Counted from the first letter of the stretch, positions 34,980-45,198 are shown. The stretch: 64,000 nt of DNA from Bacteroidota bacterium (GCA_013360915.1 JABWAT010000006.1:1-64000), one strand, 5' to 3'. Made by a program: numbers and translations. Notes: generated by a model not told the origin, from the letters alone.

Positions 34980-36944
34980 ATGATCAAGACAACCAGTATC
35001 CAACAAAAATTCACATGGGTCGTTCTGGCCCTGTCGTTGGTTCTTGTTGCTGTGGTTTCCTGGATGGCCCATCAATCGGCCCGGGAATTGATTCTATTAC
35101 GTTCGGATGAATTGTACCGGGCGAAAGCATCTGGTCTGTCCGGTGAGCTCGAAAGTGCTCTGCATCAATATGAGGCCATGGTGGTCTATCTCACAGGTCA
35201 GCCGACCATCCGCCGGATTCTTACGGACCATGATTATGCTGATTTCCGTCAACGGAAGTCAGATATGGACTGGCAGACCTTCCGCACGACCTATATGCAG
35301 GCCATGGTGAAGAATTATGGTGGAACTGTGCGTCTGATGTATGTCGGGAGCCAGAAACATGGCGAAAATTACCGTCACAACGACACTGCTTACACCACTT
35401 ACGATGCCCGCACCAGAGTCTGGTATCAATCGGCTGTCCGGTCGGATGGACTGGCTTATACCAGCTACCTTGCTCATTCACGGAAAAACATCGATGTCAC
35501 CATTTCCGCTCCAATCTATGAGTCCGGGCGGCTTTTGGGTGTGGCCGGTGTTGACCTGGCCACAGATCGTTTGATCAATGCACTGGCCAGGGCCATGACG
35601 GATTCGGTCACCACGCCCATGGTCATCGATTCGGTTGGAAGAATACTGTACCATCCCAACAACCAGTTTTTATTAAAGCACATTTCGGATACAACCATCA
35701 GTTTTGCGCCTGAATTTGTTTCATCTGTTCAGAGCCTGCTAAAGACAAAAGCTGAAAAGTCCATTTACGAATCTCTGACCGGTGCCAACCACTACCTCTA
35801 CGCACATCCCATCGGTTCGATGGGCTGGATGGCCGTACTGGATGTGAAGGAAGATGCCATTCTTGAACCCACCAATGACCTGTTAAAATCGATTCTTCTG
35901 ATCGATGGACTGGTGTTGTTATTAATCGTATTGTCTGCCGGATTTATCGTCAGGCGGATGATCAGGGTGCTTGTGAAAGTGGTTGAACGCATGAAAGCCA
36001 TTGCCCAGGGCAATTCGCTTCGTGGACAGAAAATGGAAATAACGGGCAATGATGAGTTTGCAGAACTGGCCTATTGGTTCAACGAATTTGCCGATAAATA
36101 CCAGAAGCTTTTTGATCAGCTGGAACAGCGTGGGCAGCAGATCGCAGAACTGGCCGACCAGCTGGCACATTCGGTCACTCAGTTGAATTCTGCAACGGTT
36201 GAACAATCTTCAGCCGTCGTGGAAACCACCAGCACGGTGGAAGAAATGTATCAGTCGAGTGTAAACATTGCAGAAACGGCCGGTACGGTGTCCCGTAATG
36301 CTGGTGTCAATCAGAATCTGTCCAGACAGGGTGTGGATCTGATGCGTGCACTGGTCAGACGCATAGAGGATATCGAGAAAAACAATCAGCACCGGACCCA
36401 TGATGTCATCCAGATGAAGAAAAAGGTCAACCGGATTAACGAAATCATGTCTCTGATCCGGTCCATTAATGAACAGACCAAACTGATTGCCTTTAATGCG
36501 GCTCTGGAGGCCTCGGGTGCCGGAGAAACCGGTAAACGGTTTGCAGTGGTGGCGAATGAGATCAGGCGACTGGCCGATACCATTCAGGAGTCGATGGAGG
36601 AAATCCGTCTGATGACCGATGAAATTCAGGCACAGACTCAGCAATTGATTAAAGGAACCGAGGAAAATACGCAATATATCACCACCGGGGTGCAGTCGAG
36701 CCGCGATGTTGAAAACCAATTCAATACGATTTTCAGTGCGACCCAGACTGTGGTTTCATCGACCCAGCAGATCGAATTGGCAACCAATCAGCAAAAAATC
36801 GCCAATGAGCAGATAGTGGCAACCCTCCATGATCTTTCCCAGGCCATCGGTCACGTGGTGGCCATGTCCGGAGAGGTCGGGCAGATTGTGAAGGAACTGG
36901 AATCCATTGCCGCCGTATTCAAAAAAGGGGATCTGAATGGCTGA
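34980..36944 (+). CDS. Methyl-accepting chemotaxis protein with amino-acid-type dCache sensor
   Basis: A 654-residue transducer: membrane helix near residues 10-30, periplasmic dCache_1 domain (about 35-300), second membrane helix near 305-325, HAMP (about 325-375) and a methyl-accepting domain. The ligand pattern is Tyr141, Arg146, Trp148, Tyr149, Tyr160/Tyr163 and Asp192. It matches the Y-x4-R-x-W-Y...Y...D signature published for amino-acid-binding dCache domains. The signalling tip reads INEQTKLIAFNAALEASGAG, close to but not identical with the common EQTNLLALNA form. The last eight bases overlap the next receptor gene. Confidence 0.92.
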   Translation: MIKTTSIQQKFTWVVLALSLVLVAVVSWMAHQSARELILLRSDELYRAKASGLSGELESALHQYEAMVVYLTGQPTIRRILTDHDYADFRQRKSDMDWQTFRTTYMQAMVKNYGGTVRLMYVGSQKHGENYRHNDTAYTTYDARTRVWYQSAVRSDGLAYTSYLAHSRKNIDVTISAPIYESGRLLGVAGVDLATDRLINALARAMTDSVTTPMVIDSVGRILYHPNNQFLLKHISDTTISFAPEFVSSVQSLLKTKAEKSIYESLTGANHYLYAHPIGSMGWMAVLDVKEDAILEPTNDLLKSILLIDGLVLLLIVLSAGFIVRRMIRVLVKVVERMKAIAQGNSLRGQKMEITGNDEFAELAYWFNEFADKYQKLFDQLEQRGQQIAELADQLAHSVTQLNSATVEQSSAVVETTSTVEEMYQSSVNIAETAGTVSRNAGVNQNLSRQGVDLMRALVRRIEDIEKNNQHRTHDVIQMKKKVNRINEIMSLIRSINEQTKLIAFNAALEASGAGETGKRFAVVANEIRRLADTIQESMEEIRLMTDEIQAQTQQLIKGTEENTQYITTGVQSSRDVENQFNTIFSATQTVVSSTQQIELATNQQKIANEQIVATLHDLSQAIGHVVAMSGEVGQIVKELESIAAVFKKGDLNG

Positions 36945-38904
36945 AACCAGCATTCGAACGCGGACCTTTTTATTTTTCCTTTCCGCAGGTCTGCTGGTCA
37001 TGATCGTTTTTTCGGTTATTTCCTTTCGTGTAGCTGATCATTTACTCAGAACCACTACTGTGAAAAGTTATTCTGAGCAATTGCTTGCCATGCGGATGCT
37101 GCTGACATCGCAGATTGATAATTATGTTCTACAGGTAGAGAGCTACGCCACTTACAATCCCGATCTTGAACTGCTTCTGTCCAGACGCACAACAGCGGAG
37201 TACCTGCAGCGTGAAACCGATCCGGTCTGGAACCGGGTCTTACCTGCCATGAAGCGGAACAAATCTCAATCCGGAAATACCATCCGGGTGGTGTATGCCG
37301 GTTCGGAAAATCACGGTCAGCTTTACAGTAATCTGAATCAGTCCACGGCCGGAAAAGGGTATGATTGCCGCCAACGCCCCTGGTACATCGCCACCCGTCA
37401 GTCGCTGAAAACAACCATTGCATCCTACGGTGATTTCAACCGGGAAAAGGCAGCGGTAACCATTGCCACTCCTGTGATCTCATCTGCAAATGGAGAGTAT
37501 CTTGGTGCCTATGGTGCAGACATCAGCGTTCAGCAGATATTAAAAACGCTTCGTTACACGGGACAGGATCATTTACTTACGTTACAGGTAGCCGATGAAT
37601 CGGGGCGAATCCTTTCGGTTGAAGACACGTTGTTTTCGGGTGCGACCCTGAAGGACACAGTCTGGCCGGATGGTTTGACCGATTCAATGTTTACAGTCTG
37701 GACATCGGGATTGAATCCCGACTCTGTTTCGGTGACTGATCTGGCAGGCCGATACCTGCTTGGAATACGGCTGGCCCAACCCGGTTGGTACCTGATTGGT
37801 ACACTGGATCAGGCCGAAATCCGGTCCGGTCTTACCCGGATTGTCTACATGCTGATCCTTTTCAACCTTGTGGCCCTGGCCGGTCTTGTGGTTCTTTTAT
37901 GGATTTTTTCAGGAAAGATCATCCGGCCAATCAAGGCCATGACACAAATGATGAGTCAGGTGGCGTCGGGTGGAGGGTTTAAATTTACCGGGTCATCACT
38001 TCCCGATCGGGAAATGCAGGAATTACAATCGGCGATTTTATCGGTTTCGAAAGCACAGGCGGCTGTGATTGAACGAATCAAGGATGCAGGAATCCAGCTT
38101 TCGATGGTGAGTGACCGGATCAATGGTATGATGGGAACGTTCAGAGAGTCGACCGTCCACCTGTCATCATCGGTGGCCCAGACCACCTCCTCCATGGAAG
38201 AAATGGCCGCGACGGGAGATCAGATCAGTCAGAGTGCGGGTGAGGTGAACCGGCTGGCCACCCGTACCTCGGTCAGTGCCCGGAACGGAGAGGATAGTTT
38301 TAATGAACTGGTCAGGCAGATGGAGGGAATCCGTCGGCAGAATGAACAGCGAAGTCAGGATATTATTGCTTTAAGCAAAAAGGCATCCCGCATCACTGAA
38401 ATCATCTCCATTATCAGTGGAATTAATGAACAGACCAAGATTATTGCCTTTAATGCTGCGCTCGAGGCTTCGAATGCGGGTGAGACCGGCAAACGATTCG
38501 AGGTCGTGGCTGGTGAGATCAGAAGACTGGCAGATACGGTTCAGGAATCGACCGATGAAGTGAAGGCCATGATCAGAGAGATGCAGGAATCGGTTCAGAA
38601 CCTGATTAAAAACTCTGAAGAGGCAGGAAAGACGATTTATCAGGGAGTGGGAATGGTGAGGGATTTGTCGGTGACCATGCGGGATTTCGCCGGATCTGCA
38701 GAGGAAACCAGCCAATCTGCCGGACAGATTCAGCAGTCGACCACTCAGCAAAAAGTGGCTGGCGAGGAAATTGTTTCCACCCTTCATCTGATCACCCGGA
38801 CGATGGATCAGCTGGCTGCCATGAGTGGTGAACTTTCAGCCACCGCAGATGAACTGAATGATTTATCGGTCAAGCTCGTAGAAATGGCCATTATCAATGC
38901 CTGA
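36937..38904 (+). CDS. Second methyl-accepting chemotaxis protein with amino-acid-type dCache sensor
   Basis: A 655-residue paralogue of the preceding receptor with the same layout: membrane helix at about 10-30, dCache domain, membrane helix near 300, HAMP and signalling domain. The sensor again shows the amino-acid signature: Tyr142, Arg147, Trp149, Tyr150, Tyr164 and Asp195. The tip is INEQTKIIAFNAALEASNAG. The ATG lies inside the end of the first receptor gene (ATGGCTGA), so the two are translationally coupled. Different loops between the shared residues suggest a different ligand range. Confidence 0.92.
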   Translation: MAETSIRTRTFLFFLSAGLLVMIVFSVISFRVADHLLRTTTVKSYSEQLLAMRMLLTSQIDNYVLQVESYATYNPDLELLLSRRTTAEYLQRETDPVWNRVLPAMKRNKSQSGNTIRVVYAGSENHGQLYSNLNQSTAGKGYDCRQRPWYIATRQSLKTTIASYGDFNREKAAVTIATPVISSANGEYLGAYGADISVQQILKTLRYTGQDHLLTLQVADESGRILSVEDTLFSGATLKDTVWPDGLTDSMFTVWTSGLNPDSVSVTDLAGRYLLGIRLAQPGWYLIGTLDQAEIRSGLTRIVYMLILFNLVALAGLVVLLWIFSGKIIRPIKAMTQMMSQVASGGGFKFTGSSLPDREMQELQSAILSVSKAQAAVIERIKDAGIQLSMVSDRINGMMGTFRESTVHLSSSVAQTTSSMEEMAATGDQISQSAGEVNRLATRTSVSARNGEDSFNELVRQMEGIRRQNEQRSQDIIALSKKASRITEIISIISGINEQTKIIAFNAALEASNAGETGKRFEVVAGEIRRLADTVQESTDEVKAMIREMQESVQNLIKNSEEAGKTIYQGVGMVRDLSVTMRDFAGSAEETSQSAGQIQQSTTQQKVAGEEIVSTLHLITRTMDQLAAMSGELSATADELNDLSVKLVEMAIINA

Positions 38905-38914
38905 GGGATTGGCG

Positions 38915-39955
38915 ATGACAGACAAAAAAACCAGTGTTCTGATTGTGGATGATTCTGCAACCGTCCGCGATATTTTCCGAGCTATTTTTGAATCGGATCC
39001 GTCTGTTGAGGTGGTCGGGGAGGCGGCGAACGGTGAGGAGGCGATCCGGTTGGTTGAAAAACTGAAGCCATCCATCATCACCATGGATGTCTTTATGCCG
39101 GTCATGAATGGACCAGAGGCCATTCAGCAGGTAATGGCCACCCGGGCGACGCCGATTCTGGTGGTGACGACCGCAAAGGAATCTACCATTGCCTTTCAAT
39201 GTCTGAGCAAAGGGGCACTCGAGGTCATTGAAAAACCCGATTTCAAATATATACAGGATGAAAGTAAACGAAACAGTCTGATTTCGAAGCTGAAGACACT
39301 TTCCAGGGTTCCGGTGGTCACCCATCTGGCCGGTAAAAACCGGGCAACCCGTGCTGATGTTAAACCTGCTGATAGCGGAAGGCGGATTGTAGCCATCTGT
39401 TCAAGCACCGGGGGCCCCAAAGCATTGTCTGTGTTATTTGGTCAGTTTCCATCCGATTTTCCGTATCCGGTTGTGGTGACCCAGCACATGTATGAAGGTT
39501 TCGTGGCCGGGTTGGTGGAATGGCTGCAGACAACCACTCCACTAAAAGTCAAAATTGCAGAGCAGGGTGAGTCCCTGCAGCCCGGGACGATCTACATTGC
39601 TCCCACAGGAAAACATCTTGAGATATCCATGGCAGAAACAGTCCGGCTGACCGACGATCCGCTGATTGAGGGACACCGGCCGTCGGGTGAAAAATTATTT
39701 GCCTCGGTTGCCAAAGCCTTTGGTGCCCGGGCCATCGGAATTATCCTTACCGGGATGGGGGGAGATGGTTCCACTTCACTTGGTCAGATAAAAAAGGCAG
39801 GCGGATTGACCATTGCACAGGATGAAAAAACCTGTGTGGTTTTTGGAATGCCGAGGGAAGCCATTCAAAAAGGGTCGGCCACGGAAGTTCTTCCCCTACC
39901 GGAAATTGCTCCGTTTGTTCTCCGGTTCCTGAACCGGAAAGAAAGGGTGGCCTGA
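38915..39955 (+). CDS. cheB: Protein-glutamate methylesterase CheB
   Basis: A 346-residue two-domain enzyme: an N-terminal receiver with phosphorylation site Asp58 (TMDVFMPVMNG), a linker, and a C-terminal methylesterase with the Ser164 (SSTGGPKA), His191 (TQHMYEGF) and Asp284 (GMGGDGS) triad. It removes methyl groups from receptors for adaptation when phosphorylated by CheA. The ATG at 38915 is preferred to 38897 because GAGGG sits seven bases upstream. cheR follows immediately. Confidence 0.95.
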   Translation: MTDKKTSVLIVDDSATVRDIFRAIFESDPSVEVVGEAANGEEAIRLVEKLKPSIITMDVFMPVMNGPEAIQQVMATRATPILVVTTAKESTIAFQCLSKGALEVIEKPDFKYIQDESKRNSLISKLKTLSRVPVVTHLAGKNRATRADVKPADSGRRIVAICSSTGGPKALSVLFGQFPSDFPYPVVVTQHMYEGFVAGLVEWLQTTTPLKVKIAEQGESLQPGTIYIAPTGKHLEISMAETVRLTDDPLIEGHRPSGEKLFASVAKAFGARAIGIILTGMGGDGSTSLGQIKKAGGLTIAQDEKTCVVFGMPREAIQKGSATEVLPLPEIAPFVLRFLNRKERVA

Positions 39956-39956
39956 T

Positions 39957-41534
39957 TTGCAGACCGCTTCACCAGCGTTTCAGAAGTTCTGTCAGACCAT
40001 TACCGACCGGTATGGAATCGTGATAACCCGCGATCAGCAGGATATTCTGGCCCGGTATGTTCCCGGCAGGATGTCCTATTTCGGGTATCAGTATTTCGAA
40101 GATTATCTGACGTGGCTGTCGGGAAAGGCAAGCGAGACCGAATGGGAACAGTACATCAGTCTGATCACCAACAATGAAACCTACTTTTTCAGAGAGCCCA
40201 ACCATTTCAGAATACTGGATACTCAGATTCTGGATGAGTTATTGAAACAGGCCAATGGCAAGCGAAAAGTGCGGTTGTGGTCCTGTGGGTGTTCATCGGG
40301 GGAAGAACCGTATTCACTTGCCATGCTGGTGAGAGACAAGTACGGTGAGGCGGTTTTAAGGGATCAGTTCGAAATCCTGGCCAGTGATCTTGATCAGAAG
40401 ATATTGCAATCAGCCCGGTCGGCGCTGTACGGCCGTAATTCATTCAGAGTGAAGGAACACAATTACATTCTCAGTCACTTTGAGAACCTTCCGACCGGTA
40501 AATATCAGTTGGAGGAAAAGATAAAAAGTCAGGTCCGGTTTTTCAGGTACAATGTCTGTGAGGACATGGATAAAATACCCGAACTGCAGGAACCGGTCGA
40601 TCTGGTCTTTTTCCGGAATGTGTCCATCTATTTCACGGCAGAAACACTTAAAAAGGTGCATACCCGTATTCAATCCAAACTGGTCATGAACGGATATTTA
40701 TTCGTTGCCAGTTGTGAGACCATGCTGCATGATATTGGTTTGCTGAAGCTTACCGATCATCATGGTGCCTTTGTCTTCAAAAAGGCCCTGTCCTCTAATC
40801 AACCCGAGACGGTGAAGTATCAGCCCGCATCGGTGATACCACCGAAAACCGACCGCGTGGAAAGTCCGGCAGCCGTTCCTCAAAGTTATGAAGCGCTTCT
40901 GAAGCATATCAGGGGAGTCATGGACCGGCGACAGGCAACTCCGTCTGTTCAGACCGCTCCTACCCGAAAACCGGCAGAATCCGAGCTGGCAGAAACGGTC
41001 ACTGCTGCGATCCGTCAGAACCAGGAACAATTAACCGACCTGGCCGTTCTTCGTTTACACGAGGATCTGTTTGAAGAAACGCTGGCTTTGCTGCGTTCGA
41101 AGAAGGACCCCACGCTGAATGATCTGAGCATCATGGCGTATGCCAATTTATCGCTCAGCCGTTTTGATGAAGCCATGGAGTTAACAGACCGGATGAAAAA
41201 GCAGTATGAATTTTCACCGGTCGGGTATCTGATGGAAGGGTTAATTCATAAACTTCAGAGTAAAACAGATCTGGCGATTGCAGCCTTCCGGCGATCCATT
41301 TATCTGGACCTCAACTTTGCCACCCCACACTTTCATCTGGGCACCATTTATCAGCAGACCGGAAAACTGCCGATGGCCATCAATGAATTTGAATTGACAC
41401 TGCGACTGATTGATAAGAACAAAAAGCAACTGGTCATTTTCAATAAACCCGATGTGTCGCTCGATTATATCCAGTACGTCGTTCAGCGACTACTTAAAAC
41501 CATACAGCAAGATTATTCAGGGAGGGTCTCCTGA
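39957..41534 (+). CDS. cheR: CheR methyltransferase with C-terminal TPR repeats
   Basis: A 525-residue protein starting with TTG just after cheB. Residues 1-275 are CheR: an N-terminal helical domain, NNETYFFREPNHF, the SAM site region WSCGCSSGEEPYSLA, and FFRNVSIYF. A linker follows, then about 170 residues of TPR-like helices (RFDEAMEL, ATPHFHLGTIYQQTGKLPMAINEFE). CheR-TPR fusions such as FrzF occur in alternative chemosensory systems, where the repeats modulate methylation. The stop shares one base with the Hpt gene. Confidence 0.93.
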   Translation: MQTASPAFQKFCQTITDRYGIVITRDQQDILARYVPGRMSYFGYQYFEDYLTWLSGKASETEWEQYISLITNNETYFFREPNHFRILDTQILDELLKQANGKRKVRLWSCGCSSGEEPYSLAMLVRDKYGEAVLRDQFEILASDLDQKILQSARSALYGRNSFRVKEHNYILSHFENLPTGKYQLEEKIKSQVRFFRYNVCEDMDKIPELQEPVDLVFFRNVSIYFTAETLKKVHTRIQSKLVMNGYLFVASCETMLHDIGLLKLTDHHGAFVFKKALSSNQPETVKYQPASVIPPKTDRVESPAAVPQSYEALLKHIRGVMDRRQATPSVQTAPTRKPAESELAETVTAAIRQNQEQLTDLAVLRLHEDLFEETLALLRSKKDPTLNDLSIMAYANLSLSRFDEAMELTDRMKKQYEFSPVGYLMEGLIHKLQSKTDLAIAAFRRSIYLDLNFATPHFHLGTIYQQTGKLPMAINEFELTLRLIDKNKKQLVIFNKPDVSLDYIQYVVQRLLKTIQQDYSGRVS

Positions 41535-41911
41535 TGCAGCTTAATCAGGCCATGTTTATCGATAAATTTTGTTCGGAAGCCATACAGGTCAAGGAAAAAC
41601 TGGAAGCTTCGCTGGCAAACCTTCAGGAAAATCCGGCGAATAACGACGAGATCATGGTGATAAAACGGTCGAGTCATTCACTGAAGGGGCTCAGCCTGAT
41701 GTTAAAATTCACTGCTGTGGGGCAGCTGATGTCTGCCATGGAACAGGCCAGTGAAAAGTATGCGACTGCCGGACGGGGAGCCGACCCAGATTACCTTTAC
41801 CGGGTAATGGAAGTGGTGGCTGCGCTGGACGAGTCGATAGAAACCATTAAAGCAGGCAACGGAAATTCGCTGAATTGGGATTCTCTGACAGCCAAGGTCA
41901 AACAATTGTAA
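41534..41911 (+). CDS. Stand-alone histidine phosphotransfer (Hpt) protein
   Basis: A 125-residue helical protein with the Hpt motif HSLKGLSLML; His56 or so is the phosphate-accepting residue. It has no other domain. It resembles the first Hpt domain of the adjacent CheA (both continue with LKF...VGQL/IGQLA), suggesting duplication. It could shuttle phosphate between CheA and the receiver proteins. The ATG shares one base with the cheR TGA. Confidence 0.85.
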   Translation: MQLNQAMFIDKFCSEAIQVKEKLEASLANLQENPANNDEIMVIKRSSHSLKGLSLMLKFTAVGQLMSAMEQASEKYATAGRGADPDYLYRVMEVVAALDESIETIKAGNGNSLNWDSLTAKVKQL

Positions 41912-41920
41912 GGACTGGAT

Positions 41921-44900
41921 ATGCCGGGATTTGACAGTTCGAAATTTGCTGCCAGGTTTGTGACCGAGAGCCGCGAAAAGCTCGCCGGGATCAGAGAGCA
42001 GCTGGGCTCCGGACCACTGAGCGATCATCCTGATTCGCTGGATGCAGTCCGGAAGTATGTTCATGGCCTCAATGGTGTGGCCAACATGCTTAAATTTTCG
42101 ACCATAGGTCAATTGGCGGCCGAGTTTGAAGGGATACTTAAATCTCTGGTGGATGGAAAACGTGAAACCCGTACCTGGATTCATCAGCTTGTGGACCGTT
42201 TTGCGACGATTGTGGATGAGGAACTGGCACGGATTGAAGCAGATGCACGCGCAGAACAACACGTGCACCCGTTTCTTGACCAATTAAAAAGTATTGCGGC
42301 CGGAGCAGATTTTACTGCTGAACCGGTGCGAGAAGCTGACAAACCCGAGGAAGATAAACGGTTCAGTAAAGAGCGGTTTCTGAAAAAGTTTCTTGAAGAA
42401 GCATCGGGTTACATCCGGGAACTGGAAGGAATTCTTCAGTCGGTTCAATCGGCTGCTGATCTTGCCGGCAAGCAGACCGACCTTAAAAACGTGGCCCATG
42501 CATTCAAGGGATCTTCCCGATTGCTTGGTTTTGATGATTTGTCCTCCAGTCTGGAAAAACTCGAAGATTACTTTATTGATAACATCAAGACAGGGCGGAC
42601 CCTCCCTGCCCATTTCCGGACTGATTTTCAACAGGTCATTCTCACCCTTCAGGCTGCTTTAAAGCGGATTTCCGGCGAGGATTCAGAGACTGAGATTAAG
42701 CTGACCCTGGCTGAAACGGTTGAAAAAATTATTGCCCCCACGACCGAACTCCCTGCAGAAAAGCCACTTCCTGCTCCTGCCCCTGCAGCCGACAAGCCGG
42801 CACCGAAAGAACCTGAACAGAAGGAAGTGAAGCAACCGGCCGCTCAGCCTGCCAAAAAATTCGACCGGTCCATTTTCATTTCAAAGTTTGTGGATGAGTC
42901 CATCGAGAATATCGACCTGCTGGGAGATACCCTTCTCAAATTGGAACAAACAAAGGGTGATCAGGATCTGACCAGGGAATGTATGCGACTGGCTCACATT
43001 CTTAAAGGGTCGGCCCGCATGATCGGATTTAAATATCAGGGGTCCGTTCTTCATAAAATGGAAGACCTGCTGAATGAGTTCGTGAACAACGGACTGGTCA
43101 TGACCGACCCGCATGTTGAGCTTCTGCTGGTGGCTTGTGATCATTTGAAGGAAAACCTGCAGACGATCAAACGGGAGCAGACAGAGATACAACCCCTTGT
43201 GGCCCTGACTGAGGCACTGGATGCAGCAGTAGGCCGCCAGACCTTTACCATTCCTGTGGTGGCCAACCGCAATCTGTCAGAATTACCAGAGGACGCAGCC
43301 AGACAAGAAGCTGCCAGGCAGGAAACAGCCCGACAGGTTGCTTCCCAGCAGGAAAAGGTTCAGGAACGGAGGATGGTGGATCCCACTCCTCAACCGGTTG
43401 AGGAACCAAAGGAAAAAATATACAAAATCGAACCCGAGCCAGGTGAACCCGGAGGTCCGCCATCGAAAGATGTCACCATCAGAAAGTTTGGAGATACCAT
43501 CCGGGTTAATACAAATAAACTGGATGAAACCATCAAACTGGTGGGTGAATTGCTGATCAACCGGCAACGTTCGCAGATTCGTCTGACCGAATTGCAGCAT
43601 CTGCGGAAACTGATGAAAAATTTTGTTTATCAGCTGAGCACCATGGTTCAGGGCAGTGAGGATGAATCCAGCCGTGAAATTGTACGGCAGGCCGAACGGT
43701 TTCTTTCCATGCTTGAAGGTCAGGCTCACCGTCAGCGGGAGGATATGGCCTTTCAGGATCTCATCATTAATGAGCTTCAGAACAACACCATCAAAATGCG
43801 GATGGAACCGCTGAATGTGATTTTTAATGCGTTCCCCAGAGCCGTCCGTGACATGGCAAAGGCGCTGAACAAACAGGTTGAGCTGGTCATTCAGGGTGAC
43901 GAGACTGAACTGGACCGGAAAATGATTGAGAAACTCACCGATCCCATGATTCATCTGCTGAGGAATGCCATTGATCACGGAATTGAATCACCGGAGGAAC
44001 GCGAGCGCATGGGTAAACCCCAGCGTGGGCTGGTCAGAATCAGGGCATCGGCCGAAGGAAGCAACATTGTCATCCTCATTCAGGATGATGGCCGGGGGAT
44101 CGACATTGACCGGATCAGGGAAAAAGCGCTGTCTAAAAAGCTATTCGATACAAAAGCAGAAGTCGATGCCCTGAATGAAGTTGAGGTGATGAAATTGATT
44201 TTCATGCCCAATTTTTCAACCGCAAAAATTATCACGGATCTCTCTGGCAGGGGTGTGGGGCTCGATATTGTTAAAAAGAACATTGAGGATCTGAAAGGCT
44301 TTATCTCGGTGGATTCCATTTTTGGCCGCGGAACCACCTTTACCATCAAGCTTCCACTGACTCTGACGACCCTGCGCGCCATCATCTGTACCGCTGGCAG
44401 TCAGAAGTGGGCCATTCCGATTTCTGCCATTAAACGAACATTGGTGATCAGAAAATCTGAAGTTATTGAAGTGGTCGATCGGGATGCCATCCGGTTGGAT
44501 AACCAGATTATTCCATTGGTCCGGTTATCTAAAACTCTCGAGCTGAAGGATGAAAATGATTTTCCGGAAAAACTGATGGTGATTGTTGGCTATTTTGGCA
44601 AGGAGCAGATTGCCTTTGTGGTCGATGACATTGCAGAGGAAACCGAAATTGTCATTAAACCGATACCCATTCTGATCAAGAAGGTTAAAAACATCAGCTC
44701 GGTCACTGTTTCGCTGAATGGTGAAATCATACCAATTCTGTTCATGCCCGAGTTGCTTAATTCGGCAAAACTGGTACAGGAAGGCCTTAAAGAGCCGGTC
44801 ATGATCAGCAAGACACGTGAAAACATTCATAGAGTGCTGGTGGTGGATGACTCACTGAATACCCGGGAAATCGAAAAGACCATACTCGAGGCCTATGGCT

Positions 44901-45190
44901 ATCAGGTTGAAACAGCCCGCGATGGGGTCGATGGCTATGAAAAAGCCATGGAAGGCTCTTATGACATCATTGTTTCGGATCTGGAGATGCCGCGTCTGAA
45001 CGGATTTGGTATGATCGAGAAATTACGGCACGAGTCGAAGTACTCCACCATTCCGATCATCATTGTGACCAGCCGCGAAAATGAAAATGACAAGCGCCGC
45101 GGAATTGAAGTCGGTGCCAACGCCTATATCATCAAAGGAAGTTTCGATCAGACCAGTCTGATTGATACCATCGAAAGTTTGTTAGCCTGA
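41921..45190 (+). CDS. cheA: Hybrid chemotaxis kinase CheA with three Hpt domains and a receiver
   Basis: A 1089-residue kinase. Three Hpt domains have candidate histidines at His48 (HGLNG), His193 (HAFKG) and His359 (HILKG); the first lacks the usual Lys at +3. A Pro/Ala-rich linker (about 275-310) separates Hpt 2 and 3, and an Ala/Gln/Glu-rich linker lies near 450-480. The dimerisation helices, the HATPase domain (Asn682 in LLRNAIDHG; GRGVGLDIV) and a CheW-like regulatory domain follow. A C-terminal receiver has DD at 976-977 and phosphorylation site Asp1020. This layout resembles ChpA/PilL- and FrzE-type kinases more than E. coli CheA. Confidence 0.95.
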   Translation: MPGFDSSKFAARFVTESREKLAGIREQLGSGPLSDHPDSLDAVRKYVHGLNGVANMLKFSTIGQLAAEFEGILKSLVDGKRETRTWIHQLVDRFATIVDEELARIEADARAEQHVHPFLDQLKSIAAGADFTAEPVREADKPEEDKRFSKERFLKKFLEEASGYIRELEGILQSVQSAADLAGKQTDLKNVAHAFKGSSRLLGFDDLSSSLEKLEDYFIDNIKTGRTLPAHFRTDFQQVILTLQAALKRISGEDSETEIKLTLAETVEKIIAPTTELPAEKPLPAPAPAADKPAPKEPEQKEVKQPAAQPAKKFDRSIFISKFVDESIENIDLLGDTLLKLEQTKGDQDLTRECMRLAHILKGSARMIGFKYQGSVLHKMEDLLNEFVNNGLVMTDPHVELLLVACDHLKENLQTIKREQTEIQPLVALTEALDAAVGRQTFTIPVVANRNLSELPEDAARQEAARQETARQVASQQEKVQERRMVDPTPQPVEEPKEKIYKIEPEPGEPGGPPSKDVTIRKFGDTIRVNTNKLDETIKLVGELLINRQRSQIRLTELQHLRKLMKNFVYQLSTMVQGSEDESSREIVRQAERFLSMLEGQAHRQREDMAFQDLIINELQNNTIKMRMEPLNVIFNAFPRAVRDMAKALNKQVELVIQGDETELDRKMIEKLTDPMIHLLRNAIDHGIESPEERERMGKPQRGLVRIRASAEGSNIVILIQDDGRGIDIDRIREKALSKKLFDTKAEVDALNEVEVMKLIFMPNFSTAKIITDLSGRGVGLDIVKKNIEDLKGFISVDSIFGRGTTFTIKLPLTLTTLRAIICTAGSQKWAIPISAIKRTLVIRKSEVIEVVDRDAIRLDNQIIPLVRLSKTLELKDENDFPEKLMVIVGYFGKEQIAFVVDDIAEETEIVIKPIPILIKKVKNISSVTVSLNGEIIPILFMPELLNSAKLVQEGLKEPVMISKTRENIHRVLVVDDSLNTREIEKTILEAYGYQVETARDGVDGYEKAMEGSYDIIVSDLEMPRLNGFGMIEKLRHESKYSTIPIIIVTSRENENDKRRGIEVGANAYIIKGSFDQTSLIDTIESLLA

Positions 45191-45198
45191 GGAGCATC

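Noticed and set aside
43300-43345. Repetitive Ala/Arg/Gln codons in cheA
   Set aside because: This is a low-complexity interdomain linker, not a DNA repeat with separate function.
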